DNA of 33,976 nucleotides from an uncultured Erysipelotrichaceae bacterium (GCA_947167125.1 CAMVGT010000028.1:1-33976), one strand, 5' to 3'. Numbered from the stretch's first letter, positions 7,652-15,621 are shown. A program made the numbers and translations. The notes: a model not told the origin generated them from the sequence alone.

Positions 7652-7942
7652 ATGAAACCTTTGCTCAACAAAGAAACAAGGACGGTTGTGTCCAACGGAA
7701 AATCCTCACATCTGACACCGATTGAATGCGATATCCTGGCATATCTGATGGATCATCCCGATGAAATCAAGACTCCGGAAGAGATCTATGAAAACGTCTG
7801 GAATGACAATCCGTATGACTGCCATCTCGTCATCTCGGTCCACATGCGCCACATCCGTGAAAAGATTGAAGCCAATCCCTCCCGTCCGCAGCTGATCCGC
7901 GTCACAAGAGGAAAAGGCTATCATTTCCGTACATCTGAATAA
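7652..7942 (+). CDS. Stand-alone OmpR/PhoB-type winged-helix DNA-binding protein
   Basis: A 96-aa protein that consists only of a Trans_reg_C output domain. Recognisable features are LTPIECDILAYLMDHPDEIKT, EEIYENVWND, the recognition-helix block LVISVHMRHIREKIEANP and the wing RVTRGKGYHFR. No receiver domain or phosphoacceptor aspartate is present, so it is not a normal response regulator and no sensor kinase lies nearby. GGAAGGAG precedes the ATG at 7652 with 6 nt spacing; the ATG lies 1 nt after the permease stop. It is the last gene of the gntR-ABC operon, before a strong terminator, so it is co-expressed with the transporter. It may act as a second regulator of the operon or of envelope genes. 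Confidence 0.87.
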   Translation: MKPLLNKETRTVVSNGKSSHLTPIECDILAYLMDHPDEIKTPEEIYENVWNDNPYDCHLVISVHMRHIREKIEANPSRPQLIRVTRGKGYHFRTSE

Positions 7943-7951
7943 CTAATGAAT

Positions 7952-7987
7952 GAAGCCGGTGCTGCGCACACCGGCTTCACTTTTTTA
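7952..7987 (+). terminator. Terminator of the GntR-ABC operon
   Basis: A perfect 10-bp stem GAAGCCGGTG/CACCGGCTTC (7952-7961 and 7969-7978) with a 7-nt loop is followed by ACTTTTTT. It lies just after the stop codon of the winged-helix gene. On the minus strand the hairpin lacks a T-run, so it is less effective for the converging arcA gene. Confidence 0.92.
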
Positions 7988-8001
7988 TTTTGTTTGACAG
8001 C

Positions 8002-9222
8002 TTATTCACGGACCAGCGGCATGGACATGCATCTGGGGCCGCCTCTGCCTCTGGAAAGTTCATAGCTTGGGATCTCAATGACTTCAATGCCATGATCCCT
8101 AAGGATCTGATTTGTCACATCATTGCGGTTGTAGGCAATGACTTTTGAAGGCGCAATGGCCAGCGTGTTGGAACCGTCATTCCACTGCTCTCTGCGGGAG
8201 GCAATCACATCTTCCCCGCCGCAGGGGATCAGCTCGACATGGTCCTGCTTTGTATATTCCTGCAGAATTTCCTGCAGTGTTCCTTTGATTTCCTTGAAAT
8301 GAATGCCGCTTTCCGCCGGTGTGATATCAAAAACCGTCAGCGGGGCAAGAATGCCGGGATGAACGACATATTTCGCCGTATCCACCTGGGTGAAAACCGT
8401 ATCCAGATGCATGAATGCACGGGTGCTTGGAATCCGGAATGCCAGTACCGTATTGATCGGGCAGCTTTCATCTTCAAACAGCTGAGCAGCCAGATGTTCA
8501 ATCGCATCCGGGGAAGTCCTCTGTGAAATACCGACCGCAATCAGGGTTTCGGAAAGATTCAGGATATCCCCGCCTTCAATCGTGCCGTGCTCTTCCCTTG
8601 TATATTTCAGTTTGACATACGGCGCATAGTCCGGATGGCAGCGGAAAATATAATCGGCATAGATTGTTTCCCTTCTGCGCACGCTGTATTTCATGCTTGA
8701 AATCACAGCATCTTTTCCGACAGAGGCGAACGGATCGCGCTGGAAATAGAGATTGGGAATCGGATCGATAATCAGATCATCGGCAGGCGCAATGCGGTCC
8801 TGCAGGGAATATGCCCTGACCTCCCCCATTTCCTTGAGGGTGATGCCTTCCATCGTTTTTAAGACAAGGTCCCTGCCGTGGAAATGTTCAAGCAGATACT
8901 GCTTGAGCTTGTTCTTCCATTTTTCGGTCTTGATGTTTCCTTCATTCAGCCACTGATCAAGAAACGGATCGACAAGATCGGGACGCCGTTCAAACAGCTC
9001 ACTCATCAGATCTTCGAGATATACCGTTTCCGCCCCGTTTTCCCGGAGCGCTGCCGCAAAGGCGTCATGTTCCGCCTGGGCCTGTTTCAGAAACGGAATG
9101 TCGTCAAACAGCAGTTCGCCAAGACGGTCGGGAACCAGGTTGAGAAGTTCTCTGCCGGGCCTGTGCAGAAGGACTTTTTTCAGCGGTGCGGTTTCGGATG
9201 TGACGTGTATTCCTTTGATCAT
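8002..9222 (-). CDS. arcA: Arginine deiminase
   Basis: A 406-aa enzyme that hydrolyses L-arginine to L-citrulline and ammonia, the first step of the arginine deiminase pathway (energy and acid tolerance). All catalytic residues are visible: Asp163 in QRDPFA, Glu216 in IEGGD, His272 and Asp274 in MHLDTVFT, and nucleophile Cys398 in GGPRCMSMP near the C-terminus. Length is normal. The start at 9222 overlaps the stop of the upstream gene (ATGA), with AAAGGTG just before it; the longer reading to 9246 lies inside the upstream gene. Unlike typical arc operons, no carbamate kinase, ornithine transcarbamylase or arginine/ornithine antiporter is adjacent. The partner here is a TIGR00300 protein. Confidence 0.95.
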   Translation of the reverse strand: MIKGIHVTSETAPLKKVLLHRPGRELLNLVPDRLGELLFDDIPFLKQAQAEHDAFAAALRENGAETVYLEDLMSELFERRPDLVDPFLDQWLNEGNIKTEKWKNKLKQYLLEHFHGRDLVLKTMEGITLKEMGEVRAYSLQDRIAPADDLIIDPIPNLYFQRDPFASVGKDAVISSMKYSVRRRETIYADYIFRCHPDYAPYVKLKYTREEHGTIEGGDILNLSETLIAVGISQRTSPDAIEHLAAQLFEDESCPINTVLAFRIPSTRAFMHLDTVFTQVDTAKYVVHPGILAPLTVFDITPAESGIHFKEIKGTLQEILQEYTKQDHVELIPCGGEDVIASRREQWNDGSNTLAIAPSKVIAYNRNDVTNQILRDHGIEVIEIPSYELSRGRGGPRCMSMPLVRE

Positions 9223-10304
9223 TTCACACCTTTGTCCACCAGACATACAAAGTCCTGCACGTTTGTAACAAGAGTTACTGCGGACAGGCTGCCGCGGTCA
9301 TGAAGCTTGTTGGTCACAAATTCGGAAATATCAACGCAATAGAAGAATGTCGGTCTGACTTTTCCTTCTCTGACGCGGAAGGACGGAATCATATTGCCGG
9401 AGGCGATGGAATGCAGCTGGGTTGCTAAGCAGATAATTGTAGTCGCGTCCCTGAGCATGTCACGCATTGCGGACTGTCCTTCATAGGCATCGGCAATGAC
9501 TTCCGGAAGCGGTCCGTCATCGCGGATACTGGATGTCAGTACAAACGGGATATTGTTTTTGACAAGGCCGTAGATGATGCCGTTGTCGATTTTGTATTCT
9601 TCAATGAACTTCGGGATGGATCCGCATCTTCTGACTTTGTTGAGTACATCAAGATGATGGTAATGTCCCATCGGCGCTGATTTCTGTGTATAGATATCCT
9701 GGCCCAGCGAAGTGCCGAGCAGTCCTGCTTCAAGATCATGTGTCGCCAATGCGTTGCCGGCTAAAAGACCGTGAACATAGCCCTTGTCAGCCAGCGATTC
9801 CATCGCTTTGCGGGAATCATAGTCAAATGAACATGCAGGTCCCATGACAAAGACGATCTTGCCGTGTTCCTTTTCATATTCCAGAAGGTCATAGAGGTTC
9901 TGATAATCCCTGGCAAAAGCGGTCTCTCTGGAGCGGTTGCCGCGGAAGACAAACTGATCATCGATTTTATCTTCATCCGGGGTAAATCCGTTCACATGGA
10001 GATAGATGCCGTCTTCACACCGCTCGGTTCTTCCGGTGATGACAAGCTCTCCCTTTTTCACATTTCTCTGTTCCACGACAGCCAGCGTTCCGTCTTCTTT
10101 GAGAACAACACAGCTGTCCATGCGGCTTTCTTCCGCCAGTGTCCATTTTCCGTTTATTTTGAAATATTCCGGATAGATGGATGTGGAATGGAAATTGTCA
10201 GGTACGACACCGTCTCTTTCAGCCGGTTCGTATTTTGCGTCAGGCGCACTCTGAAAAATCGGCAGAGTAAAATCCGGCGCTTTGTATTCAGGCATGATAA
10301 ACAT
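9219..10304 (-). CDS. TIGR00300 / LOR-SDH domain protein, probable NAD-dependent ornithine cyclodeaminase
   Basis: A 361-aa protein that matches the TIGR00300 family from memory of its conserved blocks: LLAGNALATHDLEAGLLGTSLG near 181-202, HHLDVLNKVRRCGSIP near 215-231, PFVLTSSIRDDGPLPEV near 252-268, and LATQLHSIASGNMIPS near 292-307. The N-terminal third is the LOR/SDH-type domain. The same fold forms the C-terminal half of cyanobacterial AgrE/ArgZ, where it makes proline from ornithine, and an archaeal member is an ornithine cyclodeaminase. The activity here is inferred. AAGGAG (10320-10315) precedes the start. Its TGA overlaps the arcA ATG, so the two are translationally coupled, linking it to arginine catabolism. 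Confidence 0.85.
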   Translation of the reverse strand: MFIMPEYKAPDFTLPIFQSAPDAKYEPAERDGVVPDNFHSTSIYPEYFKINGKWTLAEESRMDSCVVLKEDGTLAVVEQRNVKKGELVITGRTERCEDGIYLHVNGFTPDEDKIDDQFVFRGNRSRETAFARDYQNLYDLLEYEKEHGKIVFVMGPACSFDYDSRKAMESLADKGYVHGLLAGNALATHDLEAGLLGTSLGQDIYTQKSAPMGHYHHLDVLNKVRRCGSIPKFIEEYKIDNGIIYGLVKNNIPFVLTSSIRDDGPLPEVIADAYEGQSAMRDMLRDATTIICLATQLHSIASGNMIPSFRVREGKVRPTFFYCVDISEFVTNKLHDRGSLSAVTLVTNVQDFVCLVDKGVK

Positions 10305-10314
10305 AATTCAGCTA

Positions 10315-10341
10315 CTCCTTTACTGCATATCCATTGTAACA
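10315..10341 (-). promoter_or_regulatory. Promoter and RBS of the TIGR00300-arcA operon
   Basis: TGT-TACAAT on the minus strand (10341 to 10333) is an extended -10; a poor GTTGCA lies 16 bp upstream. AAGGAG follows at 10320-10315. The leader is only about 20 nt. No ArgR-type operator pair was recognised. Confidence 0.5.
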
Positions 10342-10379
10342 GATCGGTGACAAATGCAACGATTGAAAAACGATGATTT

Positions 10380-10404
10380 GAAAAGAAGACCGTTTCCGGT
10401 CTTC
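10380..10404 (-). terminator. Terminator of the GTPase-DUF4230 operon
   Basis: An 8-bp stem GAAGACCG/CGGTCTTC (10404-10397 with 10392-10385) and a 4-nt loop precede TTTTC on the minus strand, 13 bp after the DUF4230 stop codon. Confidence 0.8.
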
Positions 10405-10416
10405 CTCAAAAGTATA

Positions 10417-11109
10417 TTAATTTCCCTGGTTCAGATTCATGTCGAGAACCGCGACAATCCGGTATTCGGGATTCAGCTGCGTCAGTACCGACTGGTACAT
10501 CGATTCAACCTGGCGCATTGCGGCAGAATCGGCAGCGGAAAGATACGGCGTTTTCCGCGCTTCCTCATACAGTGCTTCCTGCAGCTGCTTTTCGACCTCA
10601 TTCTGCTGTTCAGGCGTCAGTTTGATATCGCCCCAGCCGAAGATGTTCCGTTCGATGTCATCAAATGTGGTTTTGGAGAAATCAATGACCACATTTTTCA
10701 GCTCCGCCCGCGGAATTGTGACAGTGATGGTCTGCTGATTGCGGTCCACAATCACATCGCCGGCATCGATCTGCGACAGATCGACAATATATTCTGCTGT
10801 TGCGGAAAGATGAACAGTCTGCTTCTTCAGGAACCATTCGATATTCAGGAACATATCCTTGATATCAAGTGCTGCTTCAAGATCCTGCTCATAGACAATC
10901 AGCTGCTTCTGTGTCCTGTTTTCCGCTGCGATGATCTCCTGGATCTCTGTATAGGAATATCCCATCGGATCCTCTTCAGGATCCTTCCGGTTTGAACTGC
11001 ATGAGGTCTGCTGGCCGAACAGCAGAATCACAAATGCCGCGGCAGCCGCGATCAGACAGATTCTGATCCAGAATTCCCTGTTTTTGTAAATCGGTCTGTT
11101 TTCATTCAT
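10417..11109 (-). CDS. DUF4230 family single-pass membrane protein
   Basis: A 230-aa protein with a short basic cytoplasmic N-terminus, one membrane helix (about 15-33) and a mixed alpha/beta extracytoplasmic domain. The domain includes a region like QLIVYEQDLEAALDI, the strand block DAGDVIVDRNQQTITVTIPRA and a long C-terminal helix rich in Glu, Gln and Ala. This arrangement fits DUF4230, whose biochemical function is unknown. GGAGG lies 7 nt before the ATG. It starts 15 bp after the stop of the GTPase-nuclease gene and shares its transcript, but no functional link between a secreted-side domain and a ribosomal factor is evident. Confidence 0.8.
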   Translation of the reverse strand: MNENRPIYKNREFWIRICLIAAAAAFVILLFGQQTSCSSNRKDPEEDPMGYSYTEIQEIIAAENRTQKQLIVYEQDLEAALDIKDMFLNIEWFLKKQTVHLSATAEYIVDLSQIDAGDVIVDRNQQTITVTIPRAELKNVVIDFSKTTFDDIERNIFGWGDIKLTPEQQNEVEKQLQEALYEEARKTPYLSAADSAAMRQVESMYQSVLTQLNPEYRIVAVLDMNLNQGN

Positions 11110-11124
11110 GGAGATGCCTCCTTA

Positions 11125-13614
11125 TCACTGAAACTGTTTCTTTACCGCTTCCATGCGGGAATGCAGTTCCCTTGCGCTCATGCGCAGAGCCCCCTGGGCA
11201 AAGACCGCATTCTGGATGAGCGCGTCGGAAGTCGCGACGGTCAGCTCATAGGTATTTCTTAATTCATATGCGATCCGCTGGATATATTCATCGGCGGTTT
11301 CATTGGTGCGGGTATAAACGATTTCAACATCATTCTGCTTCAGCTTCGTGCCGGTATTGCCCTGCACGCGGTAGCCGTCAAACACAATGATCATATGGCA
11401 TTTCAGATATGCCTGATAGGCAAGCAGGTCATCGATCAGATATTCCCTGACCGTGGTGATATCATGATCGGCCAGATCATGATATTCATCCCAGGAATAA
11501 ATCATATTGTATCCATCGATGATCAGACATGCCGGAAGTTCTTTGCGGACAACCGGTTTCTGTTTCTTTTCTTCTTCCTTCGGCTTTGGCTTTCTGGTGT
11601 CATGTTTCTTTTCGTTGCGGTTGCGTCCGCCTGCCTGTTTCAGAACATCCAGCAGATCCTCTTCCGCTACTTTGTACGAGGAAGGACGCCATGAGGAAAC
11701 AGAATGTTCCTTCGGCGGCTGAACATGCATATATTCGTCCGCTTTGTCCCACGGTACATAGAAGCCGGAGCCATGGGCGCAGAATACCGATCCGGTCGGG
11801 TTGCGCAGATCCGCTTCCGGATCATAGCCGGTCGCTTCGACAATCGCGTCCTGTTCTTCGCAGATATCATATCCGTCCGGCACGCAGCTGAACCTTCCGG
11901 TCCCTCTGGTATAGGCGGTTACTTCCATCTGGTAATTCATCAATGTGCGCACCGGTCCCCTGCCGTTGATTGTCATGGTATCGCCATCGCTGTCTTCAAT
12001 CACGGTCTTTGCCTTCTTTGTTTCAAGATCATAAAGGGCTCTTGAAAGAACGGAAGAAGGAAGCGTCAAAGAGAAAGCATAATACGGCTCGAGCAGAATG
12101 CATTCTGTTTTCATTAATGCCTGACGGACGGCACGGCGTGCAGCCTGGCGGAAGTCGCCGCCTTCGGTATGCTTGAGATGGCCTTTTCCTGCAGTCAGGA
12201 CAATGCGCACATCATCAAGCTGCGAACCGGTTAATACACCTCTGTGCCTTGAGCGTTCGAGGATCGAAAGAATACTTCTCTGCCATGAGGAGGAAAGGAA
12301 ATCGGTCGGACATTCGCTGACCACTTCAATCCCGCTCCCCCTTTCCCTGGGTTCGAGGCGAACATGGACTTCGGCATAATGGCGCAGCGGTTCAAAATGA
12401 CCGGCGCCTTCGGTTTCTTCAGCAATCGTTTCATGGAAGATAATGCCGCCGGCTGAAAAACCGACATGAAGTCCGGAAAGCTCAAAGATTCTCTTTTGAA
12501 GAACCTCCATCTGCATTTCACCCATAATGGAAACTTTGATCTTGCCGGAAACAGAATCGGACGCAATGTGCAGCTGGGGATCTTCATCCGCAAGTCTGCG
12601 CACCGTTTCCGCCATGCTTAAAGCATCCGCTCCTTCCGGCAGAAGCAGTTCATATTCCATATACGGATCGAGCAGCGGCTGTTCGCCATCCTCTTCAAAT
12701 CCAAGTCCCTGTCCTGCTTCAATGGAAACAGGACCTTTGACAGCGACAATCATACCGGCTTCCGCTTCATCGACCATGCGGCAGCTTTTGCCCGAATAGA
12801 TGCGGATCTGATCCGCCTTTTCATCTTCCCGAAGCATCTGCTTTGCCTTTAATGTGCCGCCGGTAATCCGCATATGGGTCAGACGTGTATTTGTTTCATC
12901 TGCAGAAATCTTATAGACACGGGCTCCGAATTCTTGAGGATACACCCGCTCATCGGCATAGAAATCAATCATATCCAGCAGTTCTTCAACCCCGTCATTT
13001 TTCAGTGCGGAGCCAAAGAGCACCGGAAAACATCTGCGTGCTGTAATCGCTTCGCGGATCATTTCCGGCGGAATTGTTCCGTTTTCAAGATATTCGTTGA
13101 GCATGTCCTCGCTGACGGTTGCCAGCTGTTCCATGCCTTCTTCGGTATTCATTTCAAAGCAGTCGGCTGAACATTTCTTTTTCAGATCATTCAGAAGCTC
13201 TTCTTTTGTATGATGGGAAATATCCATCTTGTTTACAAAGATCACGGCCGGTACATGGTAATGTTCCAGGCACTTCCAGATCGTTTCAGTATGCGCCTGC
13301 ACGCCATCCTGCCCGCTGATCAGAATCACGGCAAGATCCAGAACCTGCAGCGTGCGTTCCATTTCGGCTGAAAAGTCGACATGGCCCGGGGTATCAATCA
13401 CAAAAACTTCGGTATCCTTCCATTTGAAATACGCCTCCTTGGCGTAGATGGTGATACCGCGGTTTCGTTCCTGTTCGTCATAATCCAGCACGGCGTCCTT
13501 ATGGTCGACGCGTCCGGCTCTGCGGATCGCGCCGCTTTTGAACAGCATGCTTTCAATACAGGTTGTTTTTCCGGCATCGACATGGGCGACGATGCCTGTC
13601 ACAATTCTTTTCAT
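11125..13614 (-). CDS. TetM/EF-G-like translational GTPase fused to a YacP/Rae1-type NYN ribonuclease domain
   Basis: An 829-aa fusion. Residues 1 to about 650 have the layout of ribosome-protection/EF-G GTPases: G1 AHVDAGKTT (10-18), G2 RGITI (52-56), G3 DTPGH (74-78), G4 NKMD (128-131), G5 GSALK (about 201-205), then beta-barrel, domain III (GEMQMEVLQKR), domain IV and domain V regions. A Lys/Glu-rich linker (about 662-690) leads to an NYN/PIN-like domain (about 692-829). That domain has LIIDGYNMIYSW, IVFDGYR, TADEYIQ, ATSDALIQ and GALRMSAREL, giving acidic residues near 700, 746, 775 and 797. The last block matches B. subtilis YacP/Rae1, which cuts mRNA in the ribosomal A site. The start is ATG 13614 (or GTG 13617). 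It has no Shine-Dalgarno, and TGA-TATAAT ends 7 nt upstream. It heads a two-gene operon with DUF4230. Some relatives are labelled tetracycline-resistance proteins; resistance is not implied. Confidence 0.9.
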   Translation of the reverse strand: MKRIVTGIVAHVDAGKTTCIESMLFKSGAIRRAGRVDHKDAVLDYDEQERNRGITIYAKEAYFKWKDTEVFVIDTPGHVDFSAEMERTLQVLDLAVILISGQDGVQAHTETIWKCLEHYHVPAVIFVNKMDISHHTKEELLNDLKKKCSADCFEMNTEEGMEQLATVSEDMLNEYLENGTIPPEMIREAITARRCFPVLFGSALKNDGVEELLDMIDFYADERVYPQEFGARVYKISADETNTRLTHMRITGGTLKAKQMLREDEKADQIRIYSGKSCRMVDEAEAGMIVAVKGPVSIEAGQGLGFEEDGEQPLLDPYMEYELLLPEGADALSMAETVRRLADEDPQLHIASDSVSGKIKVSIMGEMQMEVLQKRIFELSGLHVGFSAGGIIFHETIAEETEGAGHFEPLRHYAEVHVRLEPRERGSGIEVVSECPTDFLSSSWQRSILSILERSRHRGVLTGSQLDDVRIVLTAGKGHLKHTEGGDFRQAARRAVRQALMKTECILLEPYYAFSLTLPSSVLSRALYDLETKKAKTVIEDSDGDTMTINGRGPVRTLMNYQMEVTAYTRGTGRFSCVPDGYDICEEQDAIVEATGYDPEADLRNPTGSVFCAHGSGFYVPWDKADEYMHVQPPKEHSVSSWRPSSYKVAEEDLLDVLKQAGGRNRNEKKHDTRKPKPKEEEKKQKPVVRKELPACLIIDGYNMIYSWDEYHDLADHDITTVREYLIDDLLAYQAYLKCHMIIVFDGYRVQGNTGTKLKQNDVEIVYTRTNETADEYIQRIAYELRNTYELTVATSDALIQNAVFAQGALRMSARELHSRMEAVKKQFQ

Positions 13615-13630
13615 CACGATTATTATATCA
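13615..13630 (-). promoter_or_regulatory. Extended -10 promoter abutting the GTPase-nuclease start
   Basis: TGA-TATAAT on the minus strand (13630 to 13622) leaves 7 nt before the ATG. The -35 region falls in the terminator of the upstream operon and is a poor match. The expected start site is at or 1 nt before the ATG, giving a leaderless mRNA. Confidence 0.55.
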
Positions 13631-13641
13631 AAATCCCCTAT

Positions 13642-13667
13642 GAAAAAAGGATCCGAAGATCCTTTCA
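13642..13667 (-). terminator. Terminator of the lipase-rnz-dagK-peptidase operon, overlapping the stop codon
   Basis: The stem AAAGGATC/GATCCTTT (13665-13658 with 13653-13646) is closed by a TTCG tetraloop and followed by more T residues on the minus strand. The first stem base is the last base of the TGA stop (13667-13665) of the P1 peptidase gene. Confidence 0.88.
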
Positions 13668-14669
13668 GAGAAATTCACGCAGCGCATGAACAGGATTGCC
13701 CTGTGCGTCCTGACACGCTTCTGCTGCAATCAATGAATCCAGCACAGCTTCCTCCGTCGCTTCGCCAGCCAGACGGAAAGCAGGATCGAGCAGATGATCG
13801 GGCAGGATTTCATGGACGATCATGCCTTTGGCATGTTCCATTGTATTGGCAGTTGTAAAACCGATAACAACATCCCCGCTGCCGTGTCCCAGTCTTGATC
13901 CAAGCCGGATCAGACCGGTTTCGCATCGCTTCAGAATCCGCTTGAGCTGTCTGCTGTCTACCGGCAGATCAGTCGCAAGAATAATCATGATGGAACCTTT
14001 GTCTTCGCTTTCCTGCGCTTTGATCGCTTCCGCAATCCGTTTTCCGATGGGATCGCCGGCAATGGTCAGATCACGCATCGAACCGAAATTGGACTGCACG
14101 AGAATGCCGATTGTATAATCATTTCCCTTGATGCGGAAGGTTCTTGAAGCAGAACCGATGCCGCCTTTGAGCCCGAAGCAGACAGTTCCCCTTCCCGCTC
14201 CGACCGCACCGGTCTCAAATGTATCGGACGCGTTTTCAATTGCTTCGATCACATGGTCGCTGCGCACGGCAAGAGACGCGATGTCATTGATTTTCGAATC
14301 GTTGGTTTCTCCGCAGACCGGATTGAATGTGCGCACATTCAGATTTTCCGCCAGGGTATAGCGGACCAGACCTTCCAGACACTGTCCGACCGAAAGCGTA
14401 TTGGTCAGTGCAATCGGAGATTCAATGCAGCCGAGTTCCTCCAACTGCATCAGTCCGGCAGTCTTACCGAAACCGTTGATCACATGGACAGCCGCAACCG
14501 GTTTTTTATGATAGATGTCGTCGCACGGCACAACCACCGTCACGCCGGTATGGATTGTGTCATCATCCAGTGTGACATGGCCGGCTTTTACACCTTTGAC
14601 GTCGGTGATCAGATTCTTTTCACCGCGGGTTCCTTCCCCGTACTGTTCAAAAACTTCCTGCACTCTCAT
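13665..14669 (-). CDS. P1 family (DmpA-type) aminopeptidase
   Basis: A 334-aa Ntn-like hydrolase precursor of the DmpA/BapA family, which self-cleaves and then removes N-terminal residues or beta-amino acids from small peptides. The expected autoprocessing site is Gly225-Ser226 in DKGSIMIILATDLPVD, where Ser226 would become the nucleophile of the beta chain. Other family blocks are GVTVVVP near 42-48, NGFGKTAGL near 65-73, the ESPIALTNTLSVG loop near 83-95, NPVCGETND near 116-124, GAVGAGRGTVCFGLKGGIGSASR near 154-176 and VQSNFG near 191-196. It has no signal peptide and is cytoplasmic. It is the last gene of a four-gene operon and starts 1 nt after the dagK stop, with only a weak GGTGA ribosome-binding site, so it probably relies on coupling. 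Confidence 0.92.
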   Translation of the reverse strand: MRVQEVFEQYGEGTRGEKNLITDVKGVKAGHVTLDDDTIHTGVTVVVPCDDIYHKKPVAAVHVINGFGKTAGLMQLEELGCIESPIALTNTLSVGQCLEGLVRYTLAENLNVRTFNPVCGETNDSKINDIASLAVRSDHVIEAIENASDTFETGAVGAGRGTVCFGLKGGIGSASRTFRIKGNDYTIGILVQSNFGSMRDLTIAGDPIGKRIAEAIKAQESEDKGSIMIILATDLPVDSRQLKRILKRCETGLIRLGSRLGHGSGDVVIGFTTANTMEHAKGMIVHEILPDHLLDPAFRLAGEATEEAVLDSLIAAEACQDAQGNPVHALREFL

Positions 14670-14670
14670 A

Positions 14671-15621
14671 CTAAATCACCATCTTCATTTTCTGATCGCT
14701 GATACTGAGGGTAATATGATCGCTTCTGCCGATCACTTCCCCGTCTGTATGAACCCACATCGGCGCTTCCGCTTTGATTTCCGCCTTCACGCCGCGTCTG
14801 ATTGAAACACCTTTGAATTTCACATGTGCCCCGCTGTATGCATACGGGAAAATGCGGAAGAAATCAAATCGGCTTAATTGATTGCCGACACAGAAATCCA
14901 GCATTCCGTCATCTGAAACAGCGTCCGGCGCGAATCTGAATCCGCCGCCTTCATAGGCTGTATTCATGCCGGCTGTAAACAGAAGTTCTTCATATACTTC
15001 CGGATTGCCGTCAATCACCATTTCCGCTTTCACATTCTGATAGGTGAAGATCACCTTCAGGGCTTCCGCGATGTAGCTGAGCTTTCCCATATGTACCGCA
15101 TTAAGCACTTTCTTAATCTCGGAACGCTCGACATAGGCGCAGATCTCCGCGTCAAATCCGATTCCCGAACTGATGTTGAAACGCCGCAGCGGACTGAAGT
15201 CTTTTACCGGATTGCCCTGATCATCATACAGGGAATGCAGTGTCAGCTCTCCGACATCCAGTGTGCGCACAATATTTCCGGCAAGGACCTGCTCAATGCA
15301 TGTTTCAGGATCTTTGGGAAGATTCAGAGCCTTGGCAAGATCATTTCCCGATCCGCAGGAAAGAAATGCCGCTTTGGTTTTTTCAAAATCCTGAATGCCG
15401 TTGACCGCAAGGTTCATCGTCCCATCCCCGCCCAGGACAAGCAGAGTCACCTCTTCGCCTTTTGATGTGATATCCGAAACAATTTCCGTGATGGAGCGGG
15501 TTGGGGAAGAAAAGAAGATTTCACATTCCGCTCCTTTTTCCTTCAGAATTGTTTTGACAGTTTCCCATGTACGGATGGTTTTTCCGCCGGCACCTGCCGG
15601 ATTGACAACCGCTTTAATCAT
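14671..15621 (-). CDS. Diacylglycerol/lipid kinase family protein (YegS/DgkB-like)
   Basis: A 316-aa protein with the DAGK catalytic fold. NPAGAGGKT at 7-15 and the ATP-binding GGDGT at 64-68 are clear, followed by SCGSGNDLAKAL near 88-99, another family block. The C-terminal beta-sandwich half contains FNISSGIGFDAEIC, GGGFRFAPDAVSDDGMLDFCV and WVHTDGEVI, typical of YegS and DgkB. In Gram-positive bacteria DgkB recycles diacylglycerol released by lipoteichoic acid synthesis to phosphatidic acid. An LTA-synthase-like gene lies elsewhere in this window, but substrate is not proven. The ATG follows directly on the rnz stop (TAAATG), and GAGGA in the end of rnz serves as ribosome-binding site. 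Confidence 0.9.
   Translation of the reverse strand: MIKAVVNPAGAGGKTIRTWETVKTILKEKGAECEIFFSSPTRSITEIVSDITSKGEEVTLLVLGGDGTMNLAVNGIQDFEKTKAAFLSCGSGNDLAKALNLPKDPETCIEQVLAGNIVRTLDVGELTLHSLYDDQGNPVKDFSPLRRFNISSGIGFDAEICAYVERSEIKKVLNAVHMGKLSYIAEALKVIFTYQNVKAEMVIDGNPEVYEELLFTAGMNTAYEGGGFRFAPDAVSDDGMLDFCVGNQLSRFDFFRIFPYAYSGAHVKFKGVSIRRGVKAEIKAEAPMWVHTDGEVIGRSDHITLSISDQKMKMVI

Noticed and set aside
11125-13614. Calling the GTPase-nuclease an acquired tetracycline-resistance gene
   Set aside because: No mobile element or resistance context is present, the protein is about 190 residues longer than TetM, and its C-terminus is a nuclease-like domain.
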